A DNA stretch of 57,427 nucleotides from Myxococcales bacterium (lineage in GTDB: Bacteria > Myxococcota > Polyangia > Polyangiales > Polyangiaceae), in assembly GCA_003151595.1 (NCBI GenBank), contig PLXW01000146.1, positions 30,452 through 87,878 on the forward strand, in the 5' to 3' direction. A program made the translations under genes and the position numbers. The notes beneath the pieces were generated by a model, which was given only the letters and a program-made list of their open reading frames with translations, was not told where the DNA came from and searched no databases. This document shows positions 1 to 8,624 of this stretch, one piece after another (positions within the stretch are counted from its first letter, which is position 1; each line of letters begins with the position of its first letter).

Positions 1-342
1 AACGCGATCATGATGATCGACTTCGCGATCGCCTCGGAGCGCGAAGAAGGGATGTCGCCGCTGGAGGCCGTGCACCACGCCTGCGTGCAGCGCTTCCGAC
101 CGATCACGATGACGACGATGGCCGCGATCCTGGGCGGCATCCCGCTGGCCGTCGGCGGCGGCACCGGCTCCGAGTTCCGGCAGCCGCTCGGGATCACGAT
201 CGTCGGCGGGCTGCTCTTCTCGCAGATGCTGACGCTCTACACGACGCCGGTGATCTACCTCGCCATGGATCGCTTCACGAAGGATGGGAAGAAAGCCCGG
301 CGCTCGCTCCCGGCTCCGCTGCGCCCGGCGCCCGCTTCCTGA
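1..342 (+). CDS. RND efflux pump inner-membrane subunit, C-terminal end (partial)
   Basis: The gene begins before the window; 113 residues remain. They match the extreme C-terminus of the AcrB/MdtB-type RND transporter superfamily, proton-driven trimeric pumps that export drugs or other solutes through a tripartite complex. Visible are the NAIMMIDFA helix, the family-typical turn [20 protein letters not shown] and the last transmembrane helix [20 protein letters not shown], followed by a short basic, proline-rich tail. The substrate class cannot be told from this piece. The next gene is convergent, with its stop codon only 5 bases away. Confidence 0.9.
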   Translation, partial: NAIMMIDFAIASEREEGMSPLEAVHHACVQRFRPITMTTMAAILGGIPLAVGGGTGSEFRQPLGITIVGGLLFSQMLTLYTTPVIYLAMDRFTKDGKKARRSLPAPLRPAPAS

Positions 343-346
343 ACGC

Positions 347-1915
347 TCACGCTCCGAGTCGGAAGACGCGCTCGTAGCCGAAGTCGAGATTGCGGATCGT
401 GATGGCCACGATGCCGTTCTCGTCGAGCGCGTACTCCTCTTCGACGCGCGGCCCTTCGCTCATGCGCTCGACCGCGACACGCGTGAGATCGGAGGCCTCA
501 CCGAGGCGCGCGTCGAACGGGAAGAGCACATCGCCAGTCATCGTCATGTCGCCGCGCGGGCGCCCCTCGCCGTCGACCGCGCTGCACTCGAAGAAGCGGT
601 AGTGACCGACGTTGTGCGCGGCGCGGTAGTCACGCTTGCATGTGATCCTCGCTTTCGCGCCGGGGATCGGAGTGTCGCTCGTGAAGATCGGATCGAACGT
701 GATCTCGCTCCCCGCGGCCCCTTCGCGGAAGACGCCGAACGTGCGCGCGTACTTGTCGGCCAGCTCGAACCCCGCATCTTCGTCGCACGCGATGGCGAGG
801 CCGATGGCGATGGCCGCGCTGGGATATGGAGAGCGATGAACGCGCCGCCCGAACCGCGCGCGAAGCGCACGGGCGACGATCGGGAGCTCGCTGGCGCCTC
901 CCACCACGTAGATGCCGGCGAGATCGTCGGCCAGGATCTCGTCGGCGACCATCTCTCCATCGTCGCGGTTCGCCCCTTCGAGCCGCGTCATCAGCGGTGC
1001 CATCGCCTCGATCGATCGCGCGACGAGCGGGCCGCACGCTTCGTAGAACTCGGCGACCGGCACGCTCACCGGGGCATGTCCCGAAAGGCCGAGCACGTGC
1101 TCGAGATCGATCGTGATCTTCCGCGAGCTCGGGTTCAACCGCTCCTTGGCGTCGCGGCACTGATCGAAGAGCCGATCATGCGCGGCGTGGGTGAGCTCCG
1201 TCATGGCGATCTTGGCTGCGTCGCAGACGAGCGCGGCGAGCACACCGTCGAAGTCGTCGCCGCCGAGCCGATTGATGCCCGCGGTGGCCAGGACTTCGTG
1301 CCGCCGCGCGCGCATGCGCACGAGCGACGCGTCGAAGGTGCCGCCTCCGAGATCGTAGACGACGACGTGATCGCGCTTCGCCGTCAGCGTGTCGCGATGC
1401 CGATGCGTGTACTCGAACCCCGCCGCCGATGGCTCGTTCAGCATCGCCGTCGGCGCGAACCCCGCGCGCCGAAAGGCGTCGAGCGTCACGAAGCGCTGCG
1501 CTCCGTGCGCGTTCGCGGGGACGGCGACGACGGATCGCAGCGTGTCCTTCGCTCGCGACGGCGCGCGCAGGTTCGATCGCGCTCGAATCGCCTCCTTCAA
1601 CGCGAGGAAGAAGCTCGTCATCAGCTCACCGATGGCGATGGACGATCCTCCTACGCGCACTTCCTTCCCGGGGACGGCGTGCGGGTCGGACAGGAATCGT
1701 TTGAACGATCGCAGCAGCATAACGTGCGGATCGCGCTCGGCCGCCGCCAGCGCATCGAAGCCGAAGAGGAGCTCCCCTCCCCGTTCGCCCACCACCGACG
1801 GAAACCAATCGTGCGCGTCGCCCGCACCGTCGAAGAAGCTGACGACCGGATAGTTCCCACGATCCGCGCATGCCACGACCGTTCGCGTCGTTCCGAAATC
1901 GACACCGAGCTTCAT
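347..1915 (-). CDS. DnaK/Hsp70-like ATPase with a short C-terminal domain
   Basis: A 522-residue Hsp70-family protein. The actin-like nucleotide-binding domain is intact: DFGTT near residues 6-10 (phosphate 1), [11 protein letters not shown] at 188-198 (phosphate 2) and VGGASELP at 338-345 (adenosine motif). Only about 170 residues follow, with beta-rich character, so the substrate-binding region is shorter than in DnaK (about 638 residues) and the helical lid seems to be missing. The start at 1915 ([10 protein letters not shown]) is preceded by a GGAGGG ribosome site; a longer upstream frame is Arg-rich and is not used. It is divergent from glycogen synthase with 35 bases between starts. It may be a specialised chaperone or an Hsp70-like scaffold; clients are unknown. 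Confidence 0.9.
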   Translation of the reverse strand: MKLGVDFGTTRTVVACADRGNYPVVSFFDGAGDAHDWFPSVVGERGGELLFGFDALAAAERDPHVMLLRSFKRFLSDPHAVPGKEVRVGGSSIAIGELMTSFFLALKEAIRARSNLRAPSRAKDTLRSVVAVPANAHGAQRFVTLDAFRRAGFAPTAMLNEPSAAGFEYTHRHRDTLTAKRDHVVVYDLGGGTFDASLVRMRARRHEVLATAGINRLGGDDFDGVLAALVCDAAKIAMTELTHAAHDRLFDQCRDAKERLNPSSRKITIDLEHVLGLSGHAPVSVPVAEFYEACGPLVARSIEAMAPLMTRLEGANRDDGEMVADEILADDLAGIYVVGGASELPIVARALRARFGRRVHRSPYPSAAIAIGLAIACDEDAGFELADKYARTFGVFREGAAGSEITFDPIFTSDTPIPGAKARITCKRDYRAAHNVGHYRFFECSAVDGEGRPRGDMTMTGDVLFPFDARLGEASDLTRVAVERMSEGPRVEEEYALDENGIVAITIRNLDFGYERVFRLGA

Positions 1916-1950
1916 GTCACCCTCCCCGCCCACCCCGCTTGCGCGGGATA

Positions 1951-3441
1951 ATGACCCGTCCGTTCGACCGAATGCCGAAAGCCCCGTCCGTCCTCTTCGT
2001 TTCGTCCGAGTGTGCACCCTTCGTCAAGGCCGGGGGCCTGGGTGACGTCGTCGGCGCGCTGCCGATCGCCCTTCGAGCGCTGGGATGCGACGCGCGCGTG
2101 GTGATGCCGCGCTACGACGTGATTCCTATCGACCGCTTGGAGCGCCACGACGCGCCCCTCGGCGTGCCGTTCGGGAGCGGCGAAGCGTGGGCAGGCGTTG
2201 CCGAGTCTCGTCTTCCGAACAGCGACGTCCCCATCTACTTCCTCGACCACCTCGCGCTCTTCGGTCGCGGCTATCTCTACGACCCGCCCGGCTCCGTGGC
2301 GCACGACAACCTGATCCGCTTCGGCTTCCTGTGCCGAGGCGCGCTCCAGCTCTGCAAGCACCTCGGTTGGATACCGGACGTCATCCACGTTCACGATTGG
2401 CCCACGGCGCTCGTCCCCGTCTACTTGAACACGGTCGAAGCGATCGGACCGCTGGCCGCGACGGCCACCGTCCTCACGATTCACAACCTCGCACATCAAG
2501 CGAAGTTCCCGGCGAGCGATCTCGCGCTCTGTCACGTCCCTCCGAGCGAGCTCCGCCCCAATTCCCTCGAAGACATGGGGGGCGTGAACCCGCTGAAGGG
2601 GGGCCTCTATCACTCCACGAAGCTCACGACGGTGTCGCCGCGCTACGCCGAAGAGATCCGCACGCCGGCCGGCGGCAACGGACTCGACGGAGTCATCCGA
2701 TTTCGCGGCGGAGATCTCGTCGGCATCTTGAACGGCATCGACGACACGGCGTGGGACCCAGCGCGCGATCCGGCGATCGCGGCGCCGTACGACGCGCGCG
2801 GTCTCAGCGGAAAGGCCGCCTGCAAGCGCGCGCTCCAACGCGAGCTCGGTCTCGCCGAGCGAGCCGACGTTCCGCTCATCGGCGTCGTGTCGCGACTCAA
2901 TCAGCAAAAAGGGACCGACGTCATCCTCGCCGCGCTCTCGCGGATCCTCGATCTCGACACCCAGGTCGTGGTCCTTGGCTCGGGCGATCCCGCCGCGGAG
3001 GGCTACCTCAACGTTCGCTCGCACTACGGCGGCGATCGATTCCGCGCGTGGATCGGGTTCAGCGAGCAGCTCGCCCATCGCATCGAGGCCGGCGCCGATC
3101 TGTTTCTCATGCCGTCGCGCTTCGAGCCGTGCGGGCTCAATCAGATGTACTCGCAGCGCTACGGCACGCTGCCGATCGTTCGCGCCACTGGCGGCCTCGA
3201 CGACACGGTCGAGAATTACGATCCCGCGACCGGCACCGGCACCGGCTTCAAGCTGTGGGATCTGAGCGTCGACTCGCTCGTCGAGACCGCCCGCTGGGCC
3301 GTCGAGACGTACCGCGTGCGTCCCGCGCATTTCCGCGCGATGCAGGTCCGCTCGATGAACAAGAAGCTGGGATGGGACGTCGCCGCGCGAAAGTACCGCG
3401 ACCTCTACGAGTGGGCGATCACGCAGCGGCGCGGCGGGTGA
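1951..3441 (+). CDS. glgA: glycogen synthase (ADP-glucose, GT5)
   Basis: A 496-residue GT5 glycogen/starch synthase that transfers glucose from ADP-glucose to the non-reducing end of alpha-1,4-glucan in the cytoplasm. The N-terminal Rossmann domain opens with KAGGLGDVV (KxGGL at residues 26-30), the ADP-glucose-binding loop. The C-terminal GT-B domain carries [17 protein letters not shown] and [10 protein letters not shown], the catalytic E...GL signature. Length is close to the usual 475-490. I chose ATG 1951; ATG 1972, just before [13 protein letters not shown], is an alternative. It converges on a GH57 branching enzyme, so the two main enzymes of glycogen assembly sit tail to tail. Confidence 0.95.
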   Translation: MTRPFDRMPKAPSVLFVSSECAPFVKAGGLGDVVGALPIALRALGCDARVVMPRYDVIPIDRLERHDAPLGVPFGSGEAWAGVAESRLPNSDVPIYFLDHLALFGRGYLYDPPGSVAHDNLIRFGFLCRGALQLCKHLGWIPDVIHVHDWPTALVPVYLNTVEAIGPLAATATVLTIHNLAHQAKFPASDLALCHVPPSELRPNSLEDMGGVNPLKGGLYHSTKLTTVSPRYAEEIRTPAGGNGLDGVIRFRGGDLVGILNGIDDTAWDPARDPAIAAPYDARGLSGKAACKRALQRELGLAERADVPLIGVVSRLNQQKGTDVILAALSRILDLDTQVVVLGSGDPAAEGYLNVRSHYGGDRFRAWIGFSEQLAHRIEAGADLFLMPSRFEPCGLNQMYSQRYGTLPIVRATGGLDDTVENYDPATGTGTGFKLWDLSVDSLVETARWAVETYRVRPAHFRAMQVRSMNKKLGWDVAARKYRDLYEWAITQRRGG

Positions 3442-3460
3442 CTTCGCGGCGAGGGCGCCG

Positions 3461-5071
3461 TCAGCTCCCATAGACGCGGTAGTCGACGTCGGGGAACAGG
3501 TTGTCTCTTCGCTCCGTCTCGGCGAGAAACGAGGCGAAGGCGTCGTCCGTCTGGTGCGGACCGCTGCGCGGAGTCGCGAGCTGCTCGTAGATCCGGTTGA
3601 AGCGGGTCACGTGATCGACCGTACGCTTCGTGGCGTACTGCACCGTCGTCCCCGTTCGCATGATGAACGCCCAGTCACTCGCCTGCGCCAACATCACCTC
3701 GCGCGCCGCCTGGTTGAGCGCGCGCTTCTTCACGCCGTCGGCGTTCGGGAACATGCGCGCCAGCTCGTTCATCCGCTCGCCGATCTTGTGAAGATGCCGG
3801 TACACCCAAGCGTTCGACCCATCGCACCAGAACTCGGCGTACCCCTTCTCGCCCCACGACGACATCGAGGGCGACGCCACCTGATTCGTCGGGTACTCGC
3901 GCAAGTATCCGCTCGGCGTGATCGGCGCGACGACGTCCTGGTCCCACTGCATCTTGCGGAACAAGAGCTCGAGGAACATCGGCCCCTCGTACCACCAGTG
4001 CCCGAACAGCTCGGCATCGTACGGCGCGACGATTATCGGCTTGCGGCTCATCTGCGAGTGCAGATGCTCCACTTGCTTCTCGCGGTTGAAGAGAAAGTTC
4101 CCGGCGTGATCCGCCGCGCGCTCGTACGCCACGTGCGGGTCGTACGGCTTCTTGTCGTGAAGATTGGTGTGCGTGATGGCGTGGTACTTGTATCCGGTGA
4201 AGATGCGGATCCCGCCGCCGTGCACGTACGGGCCGATGTACTCGAGCGGCAGATCGAACCCGATATCGCGGTAGAAGTCGCGGTAGTTGGGGTCGCCGGG
4301 GTACCCCTCCTTCGCGCTCCACACTTGCTTCGAGCTCTCCATGTCGCGCCCGAACGCGGCCACGCCCGAGGGGCAGTGAATGGGCGCGTGCACGCCGAAC
4401 ACGGGGCGCGGATCGGCGAAGAGGACGCCGTGCGTGTCGACGAAGAAGAAGCGAACGCCTTCTTCGCGAAGGAGCTCGTCGACGCCGGGTGCGTAGCCGC
4501 ACTCGCCGAGCCACATCCCTTGCGTGCGCCGGCCGAAGAGGCGCTCGTAGAGATCGGCCGCGGTATGGATCTGCGCGCGGAACGCCGCCCAGTTGCGATC
4601 GAGCAGTGGAAAGAACGGGTGCGTGGCGACGCAGGTGATGATCTCGATCTTCCCTGCGTCCTGGATGGCGCGAAACGCGCGCACTAGGTCGCCACCGTGA
4701 CGACGCCAGCAGTCGCGGATCTCGACGAAGCGATGCCGATACGTCTTCGCCAGCTCGTGGTACGTGCGGTCTTCGCGCCACGTGCGATCGCACTCGCGGT
4801 CGCCGAGCTCGATGAGCAGATCGAGCTTTCGTGCGTAGCGATCCTTCAGCAGATCGTCTGTGAGCATCGCCAGGAGCGAGCCGCTGATCGACAGCGTGAG
4901 CCGGAAGTCGACGTCATCGGCCATCAGCCGCTCGAAGCCGATCAACAGCGGAATGTACGTCTCGGTGACGGCCTCGAAGAACCATTCCTCTTCGAGGAAG
5001 CCGGGTGCTTCAGGGTGACGAACGAACGGCAGGTGCGCGTGAAGAACGAGCGCGAGGTATCCGCGAGGCAT
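3461..5071 (-). CDS. GH57 family 1,4-alpha-glucan branching enzyme
   Basis: A 536-residue glycoside hydrolase family 57 protein of the DUF1957 branching-enzyme type, which forms alpha-1,6 branches in glycogen. Family signatures are present: HAHLPFVRHPE at residues 11-21, the predicted nucleophile Glu190 in MWLGECGYAPG, and the predicted acid/base Asp352 in APYDAELFGHWWYEG. The start at 5071 (MPRGYLALVL) lies 2 bases after the stop of the DUF4912 gene, so the two are co-transcribed and probably translationally coupled. Upstream in-frame sequence is Arg-rich shadow of the DUF4912 gene. Activity as an amylase or 4-alpha-glucanotransferase is possible, but the GlgA neighbour favours branching. 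Confidence 0.92.
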   Translation of the reverse strand: MPRGYLALVLHAHLPFVRHPEAPGFLEEEWFFEAVTETYIPLLIGFERLMADDVDFRLTLSISGSLLAMLTDDLLKDRYARKLDLLIELGDRECDRTWREDRTYHELAKTYRHRFVEIRDCWRRHGGDLVRAFRAIQDAGKIEIITCVATHPFFPLLDRNWAAFRAQIHTAADLYERLFGRRTQGMWLGECGYAPGVDELLREEGVRFFFVDTHGVLFADPRPVFGVHAPIHCPSGVAAFGRDMESSKQVWSAKEGYPGDPNYRDFYRDIGFDLPLEYIGPYVHGGGIRIFTGYKYHAITHTNLHDKKPYDPHVAYERAADHAGNFLFNREKQVEHLHSQMSRKPIIVAPYDAELFGHWWYEGPMFLELLFRKMQWDQDVVAPITPSGYLREYPTNQVASPSMSSWGEKGYAEFWCDGSNAWVYRHLHKIGERMNELARMFPNADGVKKRALNQAAREVMLAQASDWAFIMRTGTTVQYATKRTVDHVTRFNRIYEQLATPRSGPHQTDDAFASFLAETERRDNLFPDVDYRVYGS

Positions 5072-5073
5072 GG

Positions 5074-6378
5074 CTATCTCCACTCGTTCGGGGGCGAGGG
5101 TTGAGGGATGGAGAAATACGGTGAGCCGCTCGATCCGATCATCGCTTCGCTCGCGCCGCCGAAGATGACGCCGCTCGCGCCGCCCAGCGCGCGCTCCGAT
5201 GCGCCGAGCCACGCGAGTTCCGACGCTCCGAGCGCCAACCATTCGCTGGCACCGAGAGTCCAACGCTCGCTGGCGCCGAGCCGCCACATCTCGCTCGCAC
5301 CGCCTTCGGTGACGACGCGCGCCTCCGATCCGCCGCCGATCGTTCGCGTGCGCTCCCACGCGCTCACGCGCACGCGCTCGAACGCCGACCACCACGTCTC
5401 GACCGACGCCTTCTCGACGCGCACCCAGTGCACACGCCACGCGCCGATGGTGCGCCGCTGCTCGCGATCGAATCCTTTGATCGCGATCTCCCACGGTCCC
5501 ATGACTTGAAGCCCGCTCACGCGCTCCTCGAGCACGATCGGTCCGTCGCCGAGGAGGCGCACCTCGAAGCGCGAAGGATCGAGCATGTGCTCCGCGAACG
5601 GCCCGCGTATCCACGCCGCGTTCTCGAGCGCCATCGACGCGCGCCCTTCTTGTCCGCCGAACCGCGCGCCGAGCCACGCGAGACGCCACTCGGTCCGCCA
5701 CGACTCGGAGAGCCACGGCCCTTCCCAGCGCACTTCGAAATGCGCGGGGTGAGTCCAGGTCCACGTGCGCTCTTCGGTGTGCTCGTGGTGCGTCGCCTGC
5801 GGAGGCGCGCCCGCGTGATGCGCGTGAGCATGAGCGATCGATGGGCCGGGAGGCGGCGCGGGGCGCGGAACATACTTCGATCGGTACCGGATCGACGCGG
5901 GGTGGACGTCGTCGCTCGTCACCGTGAGCCAGTCCAGCGCATGATTCGACGACGGACCTTTGCGCGGAAGCTCCGCGCGCCCGGATCGCGCGATGGCCTG
6001 GAAGAAACCCTCGTGCGTCTTGATCCCGACTTCGATGTGGAATGCCGCCGTCGGCTTCCGGAGCTCGAAAAAGTAATCACGCGCGCCGCGATCGACCGTG
6101 ACGTCGAAGTAGCTGTTGGCGTTGGTGCCGTCGAACTCACGCGCGGTCGTGTCGTAGACGCGCAGGTTGCACCATCCGTGGGCGCCCGCCGGGCCGAGGT
6201 TCTTCTTCGCGCGCGCGATCGCGTCGTCGGTGATCTCCCAGTAGACGTAAAGGGAGTCGGGGCTGCGCACGAGCGCCGTGATGCGATCGTCGCCATAGCC
6301 CCAAGGGAGCTCGCCGGTTTCGTAGGGCGGAGGATCGACTGCGCCCGTCTCGAGCTTCGCTTTGAGCGTCATGTACAC
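5074..6378 (-). CDS. DUF4912 protein with a C-terminal GASE octapeptide repeat
   Basis: A 434-residue cytoplasmic-looking protein. The N-terminal half carries a DUF4912 domain (DDRITALVRSPDSLYVYWEI, roughly residues 30-170), a domain often found beside GH57 or glycogen enzymes and thought to be carbohydrate-associated. A His-rich linker follows near residues 185-205. Residues 360-415 are seven in-register copies of an 8-residue repeat, GASExxxL/G (for example GASEMWRL, GASERWTL, GASEWLAL). It is the first gene of a two-gene unit with the GH57 enzyme, 2 bases apart. The role is unknown; it could target or scaffold the branching enzyme on glycogen. Confidence 0.85.
   Translation of the reverse strand: MYMTLKAKLETGAVDPPPYETGELPWGYGDDRITALVRSPDSLYVYWEITDDAIARAKKNLGPAGAHGWCNLRVYDTTAREFDGTNANSYFDVTVDRGARDYFFELRKPTAAFHIEVGIKTHEGFFQAIARSGRAELPRKGPSSNHALDWLTVTSDDVHPASIRYRSKYVPRPAPPPGPSIAHAHAHHAGAPPQATHHEHTEERTWTWTHPAHFEVRWEGPWLSESWRTEWRLAWLGARFGGQEGRASMALENAAWIRGPFAEHMLDPSRFEVRLLGDGPIVLEERVSGLQVMGPWEIAIKGFDREQRRTIGAWRVHWVRVEKASVETWWSAFERVRVSAWERTRTIGGGSEARVVTEGGASEMWRLGASERWTLGASEWLALGASELAWLGASERALGGASGVIFGGASEAMIGSSGSPYFSIPQPSPPNEWR
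5134..5301 (-). repeat. seven coding tandem repeats of 24 bases (GASExxxL octapeptides)
   Basis: Seven consecutive 8-residue units encode residues 360-415 of the DUF4912 protein. Gly-Ala-Ser opens every unit, Glu is at position 4 in six of seven, and Leu or Gly closes each one. DNA units are similar but not identical, so the repeat is diverged and under protein-level constraint rather than a fresh microsatellite. Confidence 0.85.
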
Positions 6379-6426
6379 GCCATCGTTAGTCGCATCGCAG
6401 CGCGCGGCCCAGTGCGAATCAGCGTT

Positions 6427-6450
6427 CCGTAACTCATTTATGAGTTACGG
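6427..6450. promoter_or_regulatory. perfect 10-bp inverted repeat, operator-like
   Basis: CCGTAACTCA, a 4-base TTTA spacer, and TGAGTTACGG form a perfect palindrome 49 bases upstream of the DUF4912-GH57 unit. It is AT-richer than its surroundings. No T-tract follows on either strand, so an operator for that unit is likelier than a terminator for the methyltransferase gene, although the latter ends 46 bases away. Confidence 0.5.
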
Positions 6451-6495
6451 ATAACATGCTCCGGTAGAGATGCACGTCCGGGTTCGTTTTTCGCC

Positions 6496-7728
6496 TCAGG
6501 AGCCGTTCGAAACGACGCGCATGGCGCGAAAACCCGCGGCGGCGCCGATCCTGGGAGCGAGCGCGATCCCGGCCCGCCTCAAGCGCTCGCGCGTGATCTC
6601 CGGGAGCGTGGAGAGCCCGAGCGCACGGGCAGGTGCCGCTGCGGGAACGTCTTCGCGAATCTGCGCCAGGATGAATCGCCGTCGGCCACCGTCCTCCGCG
6701 TTTCGCAGCATCACGGCGTGCCCCGTCGTTCCGGAGCCCGCGAAGAAGTCGAGCACGACGTCGTCGTCGCGCACGTTCGCAATCTGAAGCAGGCCGCGGA
6801 CGAGCTCGAGCGGCTTTGGGTTGCTGAAGACGTTCTTCACACCGAAGAGCTTCGTCAGCTGCGCGTTCGCTCCCTGGTTGTGCCCGAACGATTCGGAGGG
6901 CCACCAGTTCGTCGCGCACTGCCCCTCGCGCTCGCGCTCCTCGCGAAAATATTTCTTTCGAGGTGAGCCGCGCCCGCCGTTCGGAAAGACGATGCGCCCG
7001 TCGGCGAGCAGCGCGCGGTAGGTCGACTCTTCGCCCATCCACGTCTCTTCGAGGACGGCCCCCGCGGGCGTCGCGATGGCGTAGCGCGTCCCCGACTGAT
7101 CGCTCCCGACCTTCCACGGCTTCGACGCCCATTCGCCGCGCGCGTCGCCGTCGGGGTTCGTGAAGGTGCCGGTGAGATCGAGCTTTCCCACGCCGCTCGC
7201 GCGGAGCGCACGTGCGTCGCGCGCGTAGGCCACGATGAACTCGGCGACGCGCGCGATCATCTTGGTCTTGTCGTTCGGCTGGTTGTAGCGCCGTCGCCAG
7301 CAGATGATCCCCTGGCGATTCGCGTCGCCGAAGATCTCGTCCATCACCACCAGCAATCGCCCCAGCTCGCTCTCGTCGATGCTCACGAAGATGACGCCGT
7401 CGTCACGAAGAAGCGGCTTCGCCAGCGCGAGGCGCGGGAAGATCATGTTGAGCCAGTGCGCGTGGCCGCGAAAGTCGTCTTCGTAGATGGCGTCGTTGCC
7501 GGTGTTGTAGGGCGGGTCGATGTAGATCGCCTTCACACCTTTGGCGTGGGTGGGCGCGAGGAGCTTCAAGGCGTCGAGAGCGTCGCCTTCGATGACGAGG
7601 TTCGCGGTCTCTTCCCACTGCACCGACGCCTTTTTCATCGCGCGCAGCGCGCACGACGGCGCGCGCTTGATCGACCGAAGCGCTTCGCGCTTTCCCGGCC
7701 ACACCAGCTCGAGGCGTAAGGCGGGCAC
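6496..7728 (-). CDS. site-specific N6-adenine DNA methyltransferase, type III Mod-like (solitary)
   Basis: A 410-residue beta-class amino-methyltransferase: the catalytic motif DPPYNTGND (residues 71-79) precedes the AdoMet motif FAGSGTTGHAV (from 329), the order seen in type III Mod proteins. The intervening target-recognition region is about 200 residues, so the protein is shorter than classical Mod (about 600). I chose GTG 7728 because the residues it adds (ALRLELVWPGKRE) match the usual Mod N-terminus; ATG 7638 is the alternative. The start is 5 bases after the dienelactone hydrolase stop. No Res helicase-nuclease lies nearby, so it is either an orphan methylase with a regulatory role or a restriction remnant. 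Confidence 0.9.
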   Translation of the reverse strand: MPALRLELVWPGKREALRSIKRAPSCALRAMKKASVQWEETANLVIEGDALDALKLLAPTHAKGVKAIYIDPPYNTGNDAIYEDDFRGHAHWLNMIFPRLALAKPLLRDDGVIFVSIDESELGRLLVVMDEIFGDANRQGIICWRRRYNQPNDKTKMIARVAEFIVAYARDARALRASGVGKLDLTGTFTNPDGDARGEWASKPWKVGSDQSGTRYAIATPAGAVLEETWMGEESTYRALLADGRIVFPNGGRGSPRKKYFREEREREGQCATNWWPSESFGHNQGANAQLTKLFGVKNVFSNPKPLELVRGLLQIANVRDDDVVLDFFAGSGTTGHAVMLRNAEDGGRRRFILAQIREDVPAAAPARALGLSTLPEITRERLRRAGIALAPRIGAAAGFRAMRVVSNGS

Positions 7729-7733
7729 GCGGC

Positions 7734-8549
7734 CTACGCGAGCACCGAGGCGAAGAACGTGCACGTGCGGGCGAACGAGTCGCGCGTCGCGTCGACGTTG
7801 AACACCGGGCGGGCGTCGTTGAAGAAGGCGTGCTCGGCTCCTTCGTAGACGTGGTGCTCGAAGCGCTTGCCCGCGCCCTTCATCTTCTCGACGAACGCCG
7901 GGAGCGTGCCCATCAGGCGCGCGTCTTTCGATCCGTAGAAGCCGACCACCGGGCAGCGAATGTGCTCGATGCGATCGTCGGGCGGCGGCGATCCGTAGAA
8001 GATGATCGCGCCCTTCAAGTCGGGATCGTGACTCGCGAGGAGCACCGAGAGACCGCCGCCCATGCAGAAGCCGACCGACGCGATCCCCTTGCCACGCGTC
8101 GGCGCGAACTCGGCTCGAAGGAACTTCGTGGTCGCGAGCAGCTGCGGCACGTACGACGCGAGGTTCAGGCCGCCCATGATGGCGGCGATCGACTCCTCTA
8201 TTCGCGTGCGGAACGCAGGCTCGCGCGTCGCCAGCGCTTCGGCGCGCTTCGGTGCATCGAACGCCGTCCCCACCGGCATCTCGTTCACGAACGCCGCGAG
8301 CTCGGTGAGGCGCTCGCGCGTCAGCGCTGCGGGGCGAACGCCGTCCTTGGCGAACATGTCGGGCGCGAAGGCGACGTAGCCGGCCTGCGCGAAGCGGCGC
8401 GTGACGTCTTCGATGTGCGCGTCGACGCCCCACGCTTCCTGGAACACGACCACTGCAGGCATGGGCGTGATGACACGTGGCTCGCGGGCGACGTACGCGG
8501 TGTACTCGCTGTTCAGCCCGTAGCGAACGGTCTCGGTGTGGAGGGTCAT
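7734..8549 (-). CDS. dienelactone hydrolase family protein
   Basis: A 271-residue alpha/beta hydrolase of the dienelactone hydrolase (carboxymethylenebutenolidase) family. The unusual Cys nucleophile is in GFCMGG (Cys162), with Asp209 in YGSKD and His240 in GAEHAFF completing the triad; Glu38 in FQEAWG corresponds to the conserved Glu that gates the cysteine. There is no signal peptide, so it is cytoplasmic. Many members act on broad ester or lactone substrates, so true chlorocatechol-pathway function should not be assumed, and no such pathway genes are nearby. It lies 5 bases upstream of the methyltransferase gene on the same strand. Confidence 0.92.
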   Translation of the reverse strand: MTLHTETVRYGLNSEYTAYVAREPRVITPMPAVVVFQEAWGVDAHIEDVTRRFAQAGYVAFAPDMFAKDGVRPAALTRERLTELAAFVNEMPVGTAFDAPKRAEALATREPAFRTRIEESIAAIMGGLNLASYVPQLLATTKFLRAEFAPTRGKGIASVGFCMGGGLSVLLASHDPDLKGAIIFYGSPPPDDRIEHIRCPVVGFYGSKDARLMGTLPAFVEKMKGAGKRFEHHVYEGAEHAFFNDARPVFNVDATRDSFARTCTFFASVLA

Positions 8550-8624
8550 GGCGCGCGAGAATACGCCATCCGTGCGGTCTCGTTCACCCGCGAGAGCCTC
8601 TCGCCGCCGCAGAGCCTCGACCGA

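Noticed and set aside
284..1951. Long plus-strand open frame (555 codons) opposite the DnaK-like gene
   Set aside because: It is Arg/Ala/Glu-biased with no domain; it mirrors the conserved Hsp70 gene and is explained by high GC codon bias.
1912..3471. 519-codon minus-strand frame opposite glgA
   Set aside because: Arg-, Ala- and Val-rich with no recognisable domain; glgA on the other strand has full family motifs.
5134..5301. Ice-nucleation-type octapeptide protein
   Set aside because: The period is 8 residues but the consensus GASExxxL lacks the AGYGST pattern, and seven copies are far too few.
5072..5764. N-terminal extension of the GH57 frame
   Set aside because: The extension is Arg-rich and overlaps the DUF4912 gene in another frame; the family starts at MPRGYLALVL, 2 bases after the DUF4912 stop.
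6496..7728. Complete type III restriction-modification system
   Set aside because: Only the modification subunit is visible; neither side encodes a helicase-nuclease.
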